Counted from the first letter of the stretch, positions 1 to 11,447 are shown. The stretch is DNA of 64,000 nt from Adiantum capillus-veneris (GCA_014529385.2 CM043950.1:151842945-151906944); one strand, 5' to 3'. Notes: a model not told the origin generated them from the letters alone. Program-made: numbers and translations.

Positions 1-711
1 CCGCCCATGGGGCAGAGCAAGAGATCAAGAAGCCCTCATCTCCTTTGACAGAGGATCCAAGGCCAACTTCATTTCACCTGAATTGGTAGGTCAACTTGGA
101 ATTACGCCCGACAGGATGGAGCCACAGGCGGAGGCACTTCTAGCAACACCCGGACGGGATGTTGCCATTACACCTGTCATTGGCGAACTTCGTTCGCATT
201 GTCAGAGGTATTTAGGGGACGAGGAGTTTTACATACCTTTGGAAGGGTGTGACGTCCTCCTAGGAATCCCTTGGTACCAAAAGAACAATGCCGTGGTTGA
301 CTATTGGGCTAAGAAAGTGACTTTGACGAATGAAAAGGGCAAGAAAATTGTGCTTGATGTAAAATTTGAAGGGCAAGTCCGTCCCTACTGTATCGGCTTT
401 GGCCATTTCGAAATCAATGAAATCCGGTTTTTTGTTTACTCGATCTACTTCAAAGAATTGAATGATGAACAAAAAACCAATACGTTTGAATTGAATAAAG
501 AACGACAAGAATTTCTGCACATACAAGCTGATTGCTTCTCTGAAGGCCTACCAGGCGACTTACCTCCATCTCGTCTTGAGGACCATACAACTGATTTGAT
601 TCCTGGAAGTATCCCACCAAACCAACCACCTTATCGAGTTAGCCATCAAGAACAGATTCCCTATCCCAAGGATCGATGATATTCTCGATAGACTTCACGG
701 ATCCTCTTGTT
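1..711 (+). pseudogene. E3-family gypsy protease and RT fragment
   Basis: This is a remnant of Ty3/gypsy pol from the same family as the E3 pol at 25.2-26.4 kb; wording is shared codon by codon. It starts inside the aspartic protease (the active-site region reads FDRGSKANFISPEL, so the usual D-S/T-G is altered) and continues through the flap and C-terminal part (LEGCDVLLGIPWY). A linker rich in acidic residues leads to the start of reverse transcriptase (GSIPPNQPPYRV). At about 640-660 the frame jumps to FPIPRIDDILDRL, so roughly 45 RT codons (fingers) are missing. The element stops near 711 at unrelated sequence. It is non-functional and is cut by the left edge of the window. Confidence 0.85.
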
Positions 712-801
712 TCAGCAGAATACTAGAAGTTTGAACTTCTTAAGTTTTTGCAAAGCACAGCTTGTAGCAGACATCAAACCTCCAAATAACCTTACTGCAG
801 G
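712..801 (+). repeat. short sequence duplicated on both sides of a solo LTR
   Basis: The stretch containing TTGAACTTCTTAAGTTTTT at about 730 has a diverged second copy at about 2355-2420, on the other side of the solo LTR. The copies differ too much to be a TSD. They look like a pre-existing ~80-bp tandem duplication into which the LTR inserted. Confidence 0.45.
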
Positions 802-2334
802 TGTCACCAGGAGGTGTATTTTTCCTGTTGCCTTCCGTAAATAAGTATTAGATATATTTATTTTATTTTTACTTGTTTGTCCCAAAACCCTTGAAAAGGT
901 GCAAGTGGACATTGCATGGCCAGTGTGAAACGGCTGCAGCCAAATGGGTTTCTCACATCGGGGATCTAGGTCGGTCAGACAGGGACTGCCCGGGCCAGTT
1001 AGCACTGAATTCTGACGAGTATGGAAGCTCGTGTGCGCCAAACTGGAATTTGGGCCACTCGTCGAGTCACTGCAACTTTATAAGTTGGAAGGGGCCAGTA
1101 AATTAACCCACATTGTAGATGTTGGTCAAATGGTAGTCTTCAATGATGGTTAGGAGACCGATAGGGACGCCATGGAAGCATCTCCTAAAATTTAGGGAAC
1201 TGCTATTTTTGACCGGAAAATGTGTTCTCGTCATTAGCTCTGGAATGACAAGGGGAACATTCTATTGCTCTACTACCAAGTCAACTGACGCACCAGTTGA
1301 GATATTTTTAGCAGGGAAAGCCCAAACTCGGAAACTGGGCAGCCTGTGAGCGATTCTGCCACTCTGGGAGGCAAAAACGAGCTGCATATCAACAAAGGGG
1401 GCGCCATTTTCAGCCTCAGGTGGATTGTAGCAAGTACAGAAGCTATGGAATGCTTACCTTGCCCTCTATGCACAGTGTGGTGACGGGAGTGATGCCCCGC
1501 ACGCTACATACTGCTCTCTTTCTCCCCTACGTACAGTATGTTATGCCCCACTAGTGGGCTTCTCATTTGACCTATGTACAGTTCTGGGGGTTTATGCGCG
1601 TTTGCCAAGGCAAGAGCCTTCAGAACAAGAATCGGATTAGCTAATTGCTAATCCCCCACAGGTACGTACAGTTCCATCACGAAAGATTGCGAGTTTGGAG
1701 AGTTTTCTCGCGTGAAAACTCATCCAATTCACAGGGGAACTGTCCCATTGCGTGTGGGAGCCCTTGGGACACGCATAGGCATGTTCGCTCCGCTAAAAAC
1801 GATCCGAAACAGGGAATTACAGCCTGCTGTGTTTTTCTGCAGGTTTAGGGTTTTGCACCTAAACTGCAAGGGAACATCGGGGGAGCCTCGTGAGAGCCTT
1901 GGGATGCGTGTACAGGCTTTTGGGCTCCCGGCAGTGAAAAACAGAGAATTACAGTCCGCTGAATTTCTGTGACAGCTCACCAGAAAGCTTCCAGATATCG
2001 AGGGAATCTGTCCTAGACAGGTGTTTTTGGCCTACAAGGGTTTTTGTGCCGTTATGCTGTCGAAATCCGGTCAAAACCTGCGTTTTCAGCCCTCGCCAGG
2101 TTTGGACAGCTTTGTCAAAGCTTGTGCTAAGTGGTCGGATCGTCTACCTTAATTTGAATAAAGAAATACCGAAAGGGGCGCCAGTCTTTGGGGCCTACAG
2201 GGTGTCGATCTCGTGTGCGCAGTGACAATCTAGTCGCTGGACGCAACTGTGTTCTCTTCCCTTCTCAGTGCTCTGTGTAAAGTTAACAGGTAATTGAAAT
2301 AGTACCGCCCTCTACGTTGTACGGGCCGGTTATA
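802..2334 (+). mobile_element. solo LTR, family LTR1
   Basis: This LTR matches both LTRs of the full-length element at 13384-21635, in the opposite orientation. It starts TGTCACC and ends GGTTATA, and is flanked by a perfect 5-bp TSD, GCAGG (797-801 and 2335-2339). No internal sequence accompanies it, so it is a solo LTR left by LTR-LTR recombination. The small open frames inside it recur in the other LTR1 copies and are not genes. A conserved AATAAAGAAATACCG block lies near its 3' end (about 2156). Confidence 0.9.
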
Positions 2335-2415
2335 GCAGGTCTCCACATTTTAACACTGTGAACTTCTTAAGTTTTTTGCCGAGCATCGCTTGTGACAAGC
2401 ATCACATTACTACAC

Positions 2416-3007
2416 CTGAGGTAGAGATTCTTACTAATCATATACAAAAACTTGATTGGGTAGAAGAGTAGAGATTCTTACTTGCAATATACAAGAATCC
2501 AATTTGGTAGAAGATCGTCCCAAGCTCTTTGAGGCTCGTCATTTTCCTCCTCCTCATCATCAGAACCATCATCATTGGGTCTATCTTAGGATCATGAAGC
2601 AATGTCTCAAACAAGTAGGAAATAAGTGTCCAAAGTTGTCTTTTCATATGTATGGTCCTTTTCTAGTCATTAAAAAGATAAATGAAGTTTCTATGAAATT
2701 ACAGTTGCCTAACTCATGGTCGATGCACAACGTTTTCCATGTTTCTTGGTTGAAGTGGTTTCAGGGAGACCCACCAAAGGACATTTGCGAAAGAAGAACC
2801 CGAGATCATTGATGAAGCAGAAGTCATGGAACCGGAGCAAATTTTGTTGCATCAGTTTCGCCATGGATCCAAGAAGCAAGCACGACAATAGCTTTTGAAG
2901 TTCAAAGATCGAGGAACCCACGAGGCAGTGTGGGTTGATGAAGCGCATTTTCTTGAGTTGTTGGCGGACTACAAACAAGCCATGCAGCTCGGTACCAGTA
3001 CCTCACC
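2416..3007 (+). pseudogene. chromovirus integrase C-terminus and chromodomain remnant (E5-prime)
   Basis: The readable part begins in the integrase C-terminal region: KLSFHMYGPFLVIKKI and SWSMHNVFHVSWLK match the conserved YGPF and NVFHVS motifs of plant chromovirus integrases. A frameshift near 2805 leads to PEIIDEAEVMEPEQIL, then LLKFKDRGTHEAVWVDE, a degenerate chromodomain. One stop codon lies inside it at about 2893. The 3' end (about 2990-3022) closely matches the 3' end of E5 at 11415-11447, so this was probably the autonomous relative of E5. The upstream pol is missing. Confidence 0.8.
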
Positions 3008-3022
3008 TTGAAAAGGAGCAGA
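3008..3022 (+). other. polypurine tract before LTR5
   Basis: A purine-rich run (GAAAAGGAGCAGA) lies directly against TGTCAC, the LTR start. The same arrangement recurs at 11434-11447. This is the expected plus-strand primer position of an LTR retrotransposon. Confidence 0.7.
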
Positions 3023-3597
3023 TGTCACATGCACATCTAAACCTATGTGCATGTGGACAAGCTCTTCCTACTTCTAGGGTTTAGGAGGCCTAGGAAGTGT
3101 TCTGGCAACCTTGTGAATCTGTACGCCGGCCGTTCATGTCCAGGTACTTAGCATAGTTGCATACCCTCTAATTGCACACTTAGCATGAGCATTTTTTGCC
3201 ATTGCATAAACTCAAAGTGCATTGCATATGAACCTCCTCTTATAAGTCACTTATTGTTAAGTGACTTATCAAGGGACTTTTGAATGAATAAATCGTGGGG
3301 ACTGGCTAAGAACTGCTCGCTCAAGTTTGTGGGGAGTACCCTTGAGCGCATGGAAAAGTCAGAAGACAGAAGAGAGCACAGGCCTTCGAGTGCACATTGC
3401 CCTCTAGCGTTTTCTTAGCAGCAATCCAACGTTTTCAGCAAGGACAACGTTTTTGAAGACCTCAGCCCAGCGTTTTTAGCATTTGGCCATTTCGCCGGCA
3501 GTTCAACCCCATCCCTCGCGATACCACACCATCTACGACAGTTTCTCCTCGCCAAATTCTACAAGCGCTCCAGTTCAGCCAGCGTTTTGGACTTCTT
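3023..3597 (+). mobile_element. 5' part of an LTR5-family LTR (3' LTR of E5-prime)
   Basis: It starts TGTCACATGCACATCTAAAC and matches the LTR start at 11448 (TGTCACGTGCACATCTAACC). It directly follows a polypurine tract, so it is the 3' LTR of the element ending at 3007. It is cut off near 3597 where LTR1-like sequence begins. Repeated AGCGTTTT motifs in its second half recur in the solo LTR5 at 27467-28745. Confidence 0.75.
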
Positions 3598-4589
3598 AGA
3601 TGACCGTGTACAGTGACAGGGATTTTATGCGTGTTTGCCAAGGCAAGGGCCTTATATACCAGGAACCTAATTAGCTAATTGTTAATCCCCTACACGTACA
3701 CACAGTTCCATCACGAAGGAATGAAAAAATGGAGAGTTTTCTCGCGTGAAAACTTGTCCAATTTACAAGGGAATTGGAATTGTCCCATTGCATGCAGGAG
3801 TCTCTGAGACACGCGTAAACGTGTTTGCTCCGCTAAAATGACGCGAAACAGAAAATTACAGTATGCTGTGTTTTTTTGCAAGTTTAGGGTTTCCCACCTA
3901 AACTACAAGGTGACGCTAAAGGAGCCTTTCGAAAGCCTTGGGTGCTTGTACAGGACAATTTAGAGAGAATTCCCGCGAGGAATCTTGTCTAATTCAAAGG
4001 GCAAGTGACTCTACAGGTGTGGGAGCTCGAGAGCTACCCACAGGAGTGATCGGCACGCGAATCGGAGCGCAAAACAGGGAATTAAAGCTTGCTGTAAATT
4101 TTTGAGGTTTTGACCAGTTTTGATGCCTGCAGGTCCCAAGAGCTTCGAGGAAGCTAGGGAGTCGCCGAATAGGTGTTTTGGTGTAAATTGGAGGCCAAAA
4201 ATTGAGATTTCAACGTACTGTAATTTCTCGTCAGGTTTTGTAAAGTGCTCTAAAGTGCATGGAAAGTCACTGTTTACTTGGGATTTTGTCCGTGGAGACT
4301 TCTACTGTGGTTATGCTGCCGAAATTAGGTTAGAGTAGGGGAATTACATCCCGGTAAAAGTGGGACAGCTTGTACAAGTTTAAAGGTTTTTCTCAAGTGT
4401 AATAAGAATAAAGAAATACCGAAAGAACAAGTGTCGTCGTCTGCTTGGAAGCGCCCTAGCTGCCAAGCCGTGTTTTGTTTTGAAGTGTTCTAATCACAGT
4501 CTTATTCGTAAAGTTCCTTTGTGTCGTAAAGTTTATCAAGTAAAGATTTTGGTGAAAGCTAAAGTCTACCGCCCTATGGGCCGGTTTCA
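3598..4589 (+). mobile_element. 5'-truncated LTR1-like LTR (LTR1b)
   Basis: From about 3600 the sequence follows LTR1 (compare 1560-2334), with many substitutions. It includes a version of the conserved AATAAAGAAATACCGAAAG block (about 4406) and ends CCGGTTTCA directly before a primer-binding site. The start of the LTR is missing. Because a PBS and a gag start follow, it is a 5' LTR. Confidence 0.75.
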
Positions 4590-4609
4590 TGGTTCCGTTG
4601 CCGCGACAG
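4590..4609 (+). other. primer-binding site, tRNA-Glu type
   Basis: TGGTTCCGTTGCCG abuts the LTR end. It is the complement expected for the 3' end (…CGGCAACGGAACCA) of plant tRNA-Glu, with 14 contiguous matches before diverging. The tRNA sequence is from general knowledge and was not searched. Confidence 0.65.
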
Positions 4610-4684
4610 AATCACTTTTTCCTCAAGAAGTGAGCTGTGGTAGGTTTCGGCGAAGACGCAAAGCTTAGAACTTGGAATTACACT

Positions 4685-4752
4685 ATGGCTGACACGACAA
4701 ATGACGCCAAGGAAGAGGGTTCCTCTTCTGTCACACCTCAATCGAAAAGAAC
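4685..4752 (+). pseudogene. truncated gag start of the LTR1b element
   Basis: An ATG 75 bases after the PBS opens a frame reading MADTTNDAKEEGSSSV. This resembles the gag starts of the LTR1 element (MAEKRDQVPEEGSSS, minus strand at 20106) and of LTR2 (MADNMEEGSSSQ, minus strand at 23166). The similarity ends within about 25 codons, where the LTR6 sequence begins. Confidence 0.6.
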
Positions 4753-5308
4753 TTGTATCCTTCTTCTGTTAATCTTAAATTTTACAAGTGTGTTTTCCTT
4801 TTGTAAAACAAGATAGCTAAAACAATGCACCTTAGTATGATCACCAATGAGTAGTCACAAGTTATGGTGGATCCATGCAATGGGTTAGAACATCCCACCT
4901 AGATAAACCAACAGGGCGCCTGTGACTTGTAACTCGTGCATATCGGGATCATACTTGCACATAGGAAGGGTTGACGCCTTGGAGTGTGGGCTAGATCCGC
5001 TAGAGAAGACAGTTACAATCAATAAGATGGCATGATTATGAAGATTCCTCATTATGCAAATGTCGGCTGAATGCATTGAATGCTTTTATCTCCTCATAGA
5101 TATGTTAAATCCATGTTTTGAAGCAAAAACCGTATTGTACTCGAAAAGAGCTTTCATTTGATACCCATATTGATATGTGTTTTTACCAGTTCCAAGATGG
5201 AGGCTTCTGGAAGATTCTAGAAGGGAGATTTTAGAAGAAAGGTTACAAAAGGAAGACACATCATGACGGGACACTTGTCACTAACTTTCCAAAAGATGAG
5301 ACACTTGT

Positions 5309-5400
5309 CAAAAAGCTTTCAAAGGAAGAGACAAGTGTGTGGATACTTACCAAAAAGCTTATAAAGGAAGAGACAAGTGTGTGGACACTTGTCACAATCC
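5309..5400 (+). repeat. 42-bp direct repeats upstream of the LTR6 TATA box
   Basis: Two near-identical units, AAAAAGCTT…GAGACAAGTGTGTGGA, start near 5310 and 5352, with a partial third unit upstream. They lie 40-130 bases ahead of the TATA box, a usual place for U3 enhancer repeats (inference). Confidence 0.6.
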
Positions 5401-5437
5401 TCTTCAACTTTTCCCTTTTCTCTTGAGGCAACTTCCC

Positions 5438-5445
5438 TATAAATA
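5438..5445 (+). promoter_or_regulatory. TATA box of LTR6
   Basis: TATAAATA sits 690 bases before the end of the LTR and just after the direct repeats. It is the best TATA match in the LTR. Confidence 0.5.
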
Positions 5446-5571
5446 AAGCCTCTTTCCCTCTCATTTCATCATCTCCTAGTTGCTGAATTTTCCTCTACCA
5501 TCAACCCAAAAAACCCCCTTCATTACCATCACCGTCTCTCTCTACATTTACTATTCCTTCATCCTCAAGAA

Positions 5572-5574
<3 letters not shown>

Positions 5575-5628
<54 letters not shown>
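5575..5628 (+). repeat. (CT)n microsatellite
   Basis: Uninterrupted CT dinucleotide run of about 27 units inside LTR6. Confidence 0.95.
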
Positions 5629-5629
<1 letters not shown>

Positions 5630-6128
5630 GCTTGCTATTTTTCCACGCAACACATCTGTAAATCTGAAATTTCAGCTTTCATCTTGAATTTCCAAGCTCT
5701 TTCCCCTCACCATTTGTTACCGGACAGCCAACTTATAAATCTGAAAATTCAGCTTTTTCCCTTCAGTTTTGCGCTCTTCTATTCGTCCTACAAGCAACCA
5801 AGACACTGCATCTCTCTTCTCTAGCATGCAACAGCGAGAATTTTATCTTTGTACATATGTTTGAGAAGTCTACTTGTGTTTACTTTTTTGCATGTGCACA
5901 TGGCATCTTGCATGATCTACGAGTGTGAGTCTACTTAAACTCACTCTCGGATTGATTGTAATTGAGCTCAATCCTAAGGTACTTGGGTTGAGTAGAAATC
6001 TATTTCCTTCGAGGGGGTTGCCCATCTTCAACCCTCATTCTGCCTCTTGTCTCTTTGAAGTGTTGTGATTAATATTTTGTCAAGTTCTTTAAGCATTAAG
6101 CACTCTTAGTTGTACGGGGCTCTTACAG

Positions 6129-6140
6129 TGGTGACAGAGC
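6129..6140 (+). other. primer-binding site, tRNA-iMet type
   Basis: TGGTGACAGAGC differs from the common plant site TGGTATCAGAGC by two bases and lies one base after the LTR6 end. The short stretch after it includes an ATG frame MEEANAAILQAL (6223-6300), a plausible truncated gag start. Confidence 0.65.
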
Positions 6141-6222
6141 TTTGGCTTGATCCTCACCCCTACGCTACTACTGCTTATAGTTGCTTGTGTGCACATTTGC
6201 CTGAGCATCGCTTTGTTTGCTT

Positions 6223-6300
6223 ATGGAAGAAGCTAACGCTGCTATCTTACAAGCCCTTCAAAGTTTGCAAGAGGAGACCGCTCCATCCGAGATTGTCATA
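6223..6300 (+). pseudogene. truncated gag start of the LTR6 element
   Basis: An ATG about 80 bases after the PBS opens MEEANAAILQALQSL. It runs 26 codons and is broken at 6300, where a short LTR1b tail (6297-6362, ending CCGGTTTCAT) begins. Nothing else of this element remains here. Confidence 0.4.
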
Positions 6301-6362
6301 AAGTTTATCAAGTAAAGTTTCGGGAGAAAGCTAAAGTCTACTGCCCTACGAGCCGGTTTCAT
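6297..6362 (+). mobile_element. short LTR1b tail
   Basis: AAAGTTTATCAAGTAAAG to GAGCCGGTTTCAT repeats the last ~65 bases of LTR1b at 4515-4590. It marks a recombination or nested-insertion junction. Confidence 0.6.
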
Positions 6363-7340
6363 AGTGTCTAGAATCCTAGGGGAATTAGTACCGGCAATCT
6401 TGTGAACCAATTCGCAAAACTTGCAAGTCCGGACGAGTCCATTAGATTAGGTTTTCCAATTTTGGAACCCTATTGCATAAATAGATTGTACAAGCGTTTT
6501 GACGGGTTGTTACACTACAATGAGCATCTCGCATGACGTGCATGTAGTTTTAGGTTGGAGGAATCCAACAAGCCATTCCCCACGTCAATCGGATTCCCAA
6601 GTGGGCAAATGTGCAACAATTTCACCAAGAAACTTTGCCGAAGTTAAGTTTATTAATAAATCATTTTAATGATTTATTTTTATAACTTTGTCTTCCAAAC
6701 TTGCCCTACCTAAGTCTTGAAAAATTTACAACCAGTATCTTGCCCTATAAAGGGAGTAGTAGAGCAACGTTTTGGATCAGATGAGCGAGTGCCAGATCTA
6801 GCCCCAACCTTTTTGCATGCCTTGGCATTTTTGCTCCTAGATCACAGCTCAGCCCTAACGCAAGCAACTCAGCCCAGCATTTTCAATTTTCAGCCCTTTC
6901 CCTCGCCGGAACCAGCCCGGATCGACTAACGCTAGCCTCTGCATTGCAACCCGGTACTTTGGCAGCCCATTGAGCCTCTTCTCAGTCATTCCATCACCGC
7001 ATCGAGTGCTCCCATTGTTGTCCATTATTCGCATCATCATCATCTGCATTTTCAGCTTTGCTTTACGGAGCGGATCAGCTGCACTTTTGCAACCAGAACT
7101 GTGTTCTTGCAGCTAGCTTTCCTAAATCAGCCCCAGATCTACCCCTTGGTGGCCATCAGTAAACCCACATCAATACGGATCCAAAGCCCAGAGGTGCTTA
7201 ATCTTGAAGAGTTACCGCATCGACATTCCCATTCGAGTCAATAGAGCATGTGCTTGAGGTATTGCATGTGTCAAAAGAAAATACCGCATCGCCAACAGTG
7301 TGGGGGGGCCCTTGAGAGGCTTGGTTGGGACCCCATCGAG

Positions 7341-7894
<554 letters not shown>

Positions 7895-8310
7895 CACTAA
7901 GCATACAGATCAGCCCCGACTCGGTGCGACAAGAACCCACTCACAGCATTCAGTTTTCAGCCTTAGCTTCATCATCATCGTCCGCACCGTCGACTTCGAC
8001 ATAGCAGCACTTAGACTCATTGCATCAAGCCCTTGTATCAGATTGTGCAATCAATAGCATAGACCTCTCTCGCCATCGAGAGAGGGGCCCTTGGATGAGG
8101 GTTTGACAACTTTCTGGTGTCGTATTCTTCTCTCTCTATCGCTCAGTCTCAGCACCTTCACGCACAATGTCTACCACTTGTTTGTGATCACTTGCACTCT
8201 CTCATTAAAGGACCGGAAGGCTCTCCCTTCCGTAAGTAAAAGGAACCTTGAGCACAAAAGGAGCACTCACCTTGAGAAAGAACAACATTCATTTCCGTAG
8301 CACCTTACAT

Positions 8311-8322
8311 TGGTATCAGAGC
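8311..8322 (+). other. primer-binding site of E5, tRNA-iMet
   Basis: TGGTATCAGAGC, the standard plant initiator-Met tRNA primer site, lies one base after the LTR end CACCTTACA. Confidence 0.9.
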
Positions 8323-8767
8323 TTTGGCAGTGTTCTGTATCACTCAAGGAAAGAACCACAAGAATTTTTTTGCTTGTTGCGATCGCACGTAACCCAAGTC
8401 TTCTTGGGCGTGTCGATTCCTAATCGAGAGTGACAGGAAACCCAAGAAAGAAGGGCTTGTCCAGCCTCCCCTTGTGCCTCTTTCCACTCATTAAGAGCGA
8501 ACCGTGCACTTAATGGCCGGCCAATCGACGTGAGGTGTAAAAAAGCAACCTTGGTGTGAGCGCAAGGCCGCCAAGGGGTGCAACCGCGGAAAAGAGCAGA
8601 ACTCGGGTAAAGAGAAGATCCTTCTCTAAAACAGATTGCAAGCTAAAGAAGAACCTCAAGACCCCCAAAAACCTCAAGACCTCAAGAACCAAGACCCACA
8701 AGAACCCAAGTTCCTCGTAAACTTAAGAACCCACTCCTTCAGTGCATGGTCATCACCCGAAGCGGAA

Positions 8768-9941
8768 TGGATACTTCGCATGGAGGTGATAGGCATGACA
8801 GTAGCGAAGAAGAATCTCACCACCAAAGAGGTTTTTCTGACCCTCCTCCTTCCCCATCTACGCCACGGATTTACCAGATCCTATGGAGGCTTTGATTAAG
8901 TCAACGATGGACATGATTGGCACAAGAAGCAAATCGTGTTGCCTTGGAGCGTGAGCGTGATCAAGCGCGCTTGGCGGCTGAAGAAAGACAGGCAGAGCGT
9001 GCGACACTGAGTGAACGACGCATGCAAGAGTTGGTACGACATGTTCTCACCTCGAAACCCGAGCCTGCCAAAGATGTTTGTGGCTCTTCAGGTGGCACAA
9101 GCCGCGATTCGGACTCCAACAACCCCGTCACAGAGGTCACGTTCAGTAAGTATGATGGTAAGATGGATGCTAGTGCTATTCATTCTTGGTTGCATCAATT
9201 TAATGCTTATTTTGCGACAACTAAGAAGACAGAGAATAGCAAGGTTTTGACGGCAGCTATATACCTTGCCGGTGATGCCATCAATTGGTACCACGCATGG
9301 CAAGAGGCACAGTTGGCCGCGCGCCTAGAGGAAGCCGACGAATTCGCGCCCCTTTCCTTCAATTGGGCCGACTTCCAAGACAAGCTCAAGGCGCGGTTTA
9401 TGCCCCCTCAGTACCCAGCATGATTGAAAGACGATTGGCGCAGTCTCAAGAAAAATGATATGCCAGCTATGTTTTTCTCTAATCTTGTTTTGCAGCTCGG
9501 CACCCAATTGCGCAAGTCGGATGATGAGCACAAAGAGGCTTTCATTTTCGGGTTGGACGACTATACCAGGTTTCATGTCGAAGTCCTCGGCCCAATTGAT
9601 CTCAACAAGGCGGTAGCGATTGCTCTCACACAGGAGATGAAGCACAACAAGGGAAAGCCTAAGGGAAACAAGACTTCAACAAGTACCTCTCAGACTTCGT
9701 AGAACCCTCAGAACGGTAAGAATGGTAACGCTTCTAACCAATCTTCCAATAGTCTCTCAGAAAAGAACTCTCCAAATGAACCTAAGGGTAAGACTAACAC
9801 AATTGCTAAACCTCAGCTCACTCCAGATGAAAAGGTAGAACAAGGAATTTTAGGAGGATACATCACGTCGGAAGAGCAAAGCACTTATTCGAAGGTCGTT
9901 GTTTTCATTGTCACATCAAGGGTCACATAATAAGAACATGT
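8768..9941 (+). pseudogene. E5 gag with capsid domain and zinc knuckle
   Basis: The likely start is ATG 8768 (MDTSHGGDRHDSSEEESHH), about 450 bases after the PBS. Frame changes near 8880 and 8920 lead to a charged coiled-coil-like stretch (ALERERDQARLAAEERQAER). The Retrotrans_gag capsid region follows (FSKYDGKMDASAIHSWLHQF; AIYLAGDAINWYHAW; WADFQDKLKARFMPP). In-frame stops occur at 9421 (TGA) and about 9700 (TAG); both look like C-to-T changes. A perfect CX2CX4HX4C knuckle (CFHCHIKGHIIRTC, 9900-9941) survives in a shifted frame. This is structural protein of an LTR retrotransposon, now inactive. Confidence 0.8.
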
Positions 9942-10573
9942 CTAAGCTTGAATCGAATGAATCTAAAGAACCCACAGAACCCACTTCCTCTGTCAATGCA
10001 ATAAATGAGAACACAAGTGTGACCCAAGTCTCTCATGATCCTCCCATTGATGAGTCTCTCATTAAGTGTTATGGTCATGTGAATGGTCAACGTTTTGTCA
10101 TATCGTTTGACCTAGAAAGTATGCATGATTTTATTAGTGACTCTCTTGTCGAAAGAGCCCGCTTGGAGGTTTGCATGTCAGGCTTCTCTCCCGGTATGGA
10201 CTCTCTCATCACGCAAGAGTGCCTTGATGTTTTGTTCACTGTTCAACAAGTGTCCTTCCAAAGAAAATTTGTAGTCTCTTCTCTTCCAGGATGTGATATG
10301 CTTTTGGGCATTCGATGGTTTCGTGAGCATAACCCTCTCATTGATTGGGCGGAAAATACGTTCATTTTCAATGCCAAAAGTGACTCTCCCCTTGTCATTC
10401 GTGGAGAGCAAGTTGTTCATTCTTCATCTCTCATTTCTAATGTGCAGGCGAAGATTGAAAGGATTCAGGAGAAGGACTCTCTCTCAGTCTCGTCTTCTCC
10501 AAAGCACGACACACAGGAATTCCATGATTTGCATGCTAATGACAAGCATAATGATAAGCATGATGATTTGTAG
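9942..10573 (+). pseudogene. E5 retropepsin-like protease
   Basis: After a Ser/Thr-rich linker the frame reads IKCYGHVNGQRFVISFDLES, then FISDSLVERARL, and later LPGCDMLLGIRWFREHNPLI. This is the gypsy aspartic-protease fold with the conserved G-C-D-M/V-L-L-G-I-W block near the C-terminus. The catalytic D-S/T-G is replaced by D-L-E-S, so activity is doubtful. The frame ends at a TAG at 10571 followed by more E5 reading frame rather than by reverse transcriptase. Confidence 0.75.
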
Positions 10574-11330
10574 GAAGATGATGTGATTGTTCACAAGGAT
10601 GATGGTTTAGTTGCCACTTTTTCTAGTGACGCTAACCTCATTGCAAATTCATTCGATCACGAAGGATCGATCTTGGCTCTCGAGTCGAGGTCCAAAGAAC
10701 CCGTGTTCGAATGGTTAGTCACCACGCATTGTTCGAGTGTTTCATTCGTGATCGTTTCCTATATTTTAGTCAGCGTCTTTATGTGATCCCTTTTCATAGG
10801 CATGCCATATTGTACGTTGAGCACGATTCACTCATGAATGAGCACGGATATATGCGGATTTCTCATGAAAAGCTGAAAAGTATGCATTCAAGGAAGTCAC
10901 ATTCCATGTCTCTTCCTTGGCATGACACAGTCGTAGAAAGAGCACAAGAAAGATTGAGCATCAAGGATAGGCATTTCCATTGTGTTGTGCCGCAGTTGAT
11001 TGATTTAGATCAGAAGTCAAGATTCGACCCCATTGTTTGCGTGTGTTTGATGAACGGTTTGGCACTCCGTCGCTTTGTTCATTTGCATCGCATGCACAGT
11101 TTGTTCGAAGGAATAGTATTTTTCCAGTCACTTTACATGGAATGGGTATGTTCATGTTGGAAGTGGCTTCACGAATTTTCATCCTCGGAGATTCTTGAAG
11201 ACGGTAGACGCATGACTTTAGACGAAGTTGAAGCATGGAAGGAGACACAGAAGACTTTGTCGCTTTCGGCGCGGCCCAAAGAAGCAAGCATTGCAGACCT
11301 TTATGAAGTTCAAGTATGATAGTATCGCAT
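10574..11330 (+). CDS. E5 unassigned open region in place of pol
   Basis: Between the protease and the polypurine tract, two overlapping frames (10583-10786, then 10711-11319, 202 codons) share no motif I recognise with reverse transcriptase, RNase H or integrase. The second is rich in His, Arg and Met (SHEKLKSMHSRKSHSMSLPW; LIDLDQKSRFDPIVCVCLMN). Its tail (DEVEAWKETQKTLSLSARP) looks hydrophilic. It could be a diverged remnant of pol or a filler region typical of non-autonomous elements. No function is assigned. Confidence 0.35.
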
Positions 11331-11433
11331 GACCCACGCATCAGAGTAGGCCAACGAAGAGTCTTTTCCAGGATTTCAGACCCTGTTGGCAATCTCCCTC
11401 GACGCCATACAGTTTGGTACCAGTACCTCACTT

Positions 11434-11447
11434 TGAAAAGGAGGGAA
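11434..11447 (+). other. polypurine tract of E5
   Basis: GAAAAGGAGGGAA directly precedes the LTR start TGTCACG. Confidence 0.8.

Larger units (their letters stand above)
4753..6127 (+). mobile_element. LTR of a further retrotransposon family (LTR6)
   Basis: I infer an LTR from its 3' boundary: CTCTTACA followed one base later by a primer-binding site. It contains a TATA box (TATAAATA at 5438), direct repeats of about 42 bp just upstream (GGAAGAGACAAGTGTGTGGA at about 5324 and 5366), and a (CT)n tract at 5575-5628 in the presumed transcribed leader. The left boundary is not determined. The open frame over the CT tract is not a gene. Confidence 0.55.
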
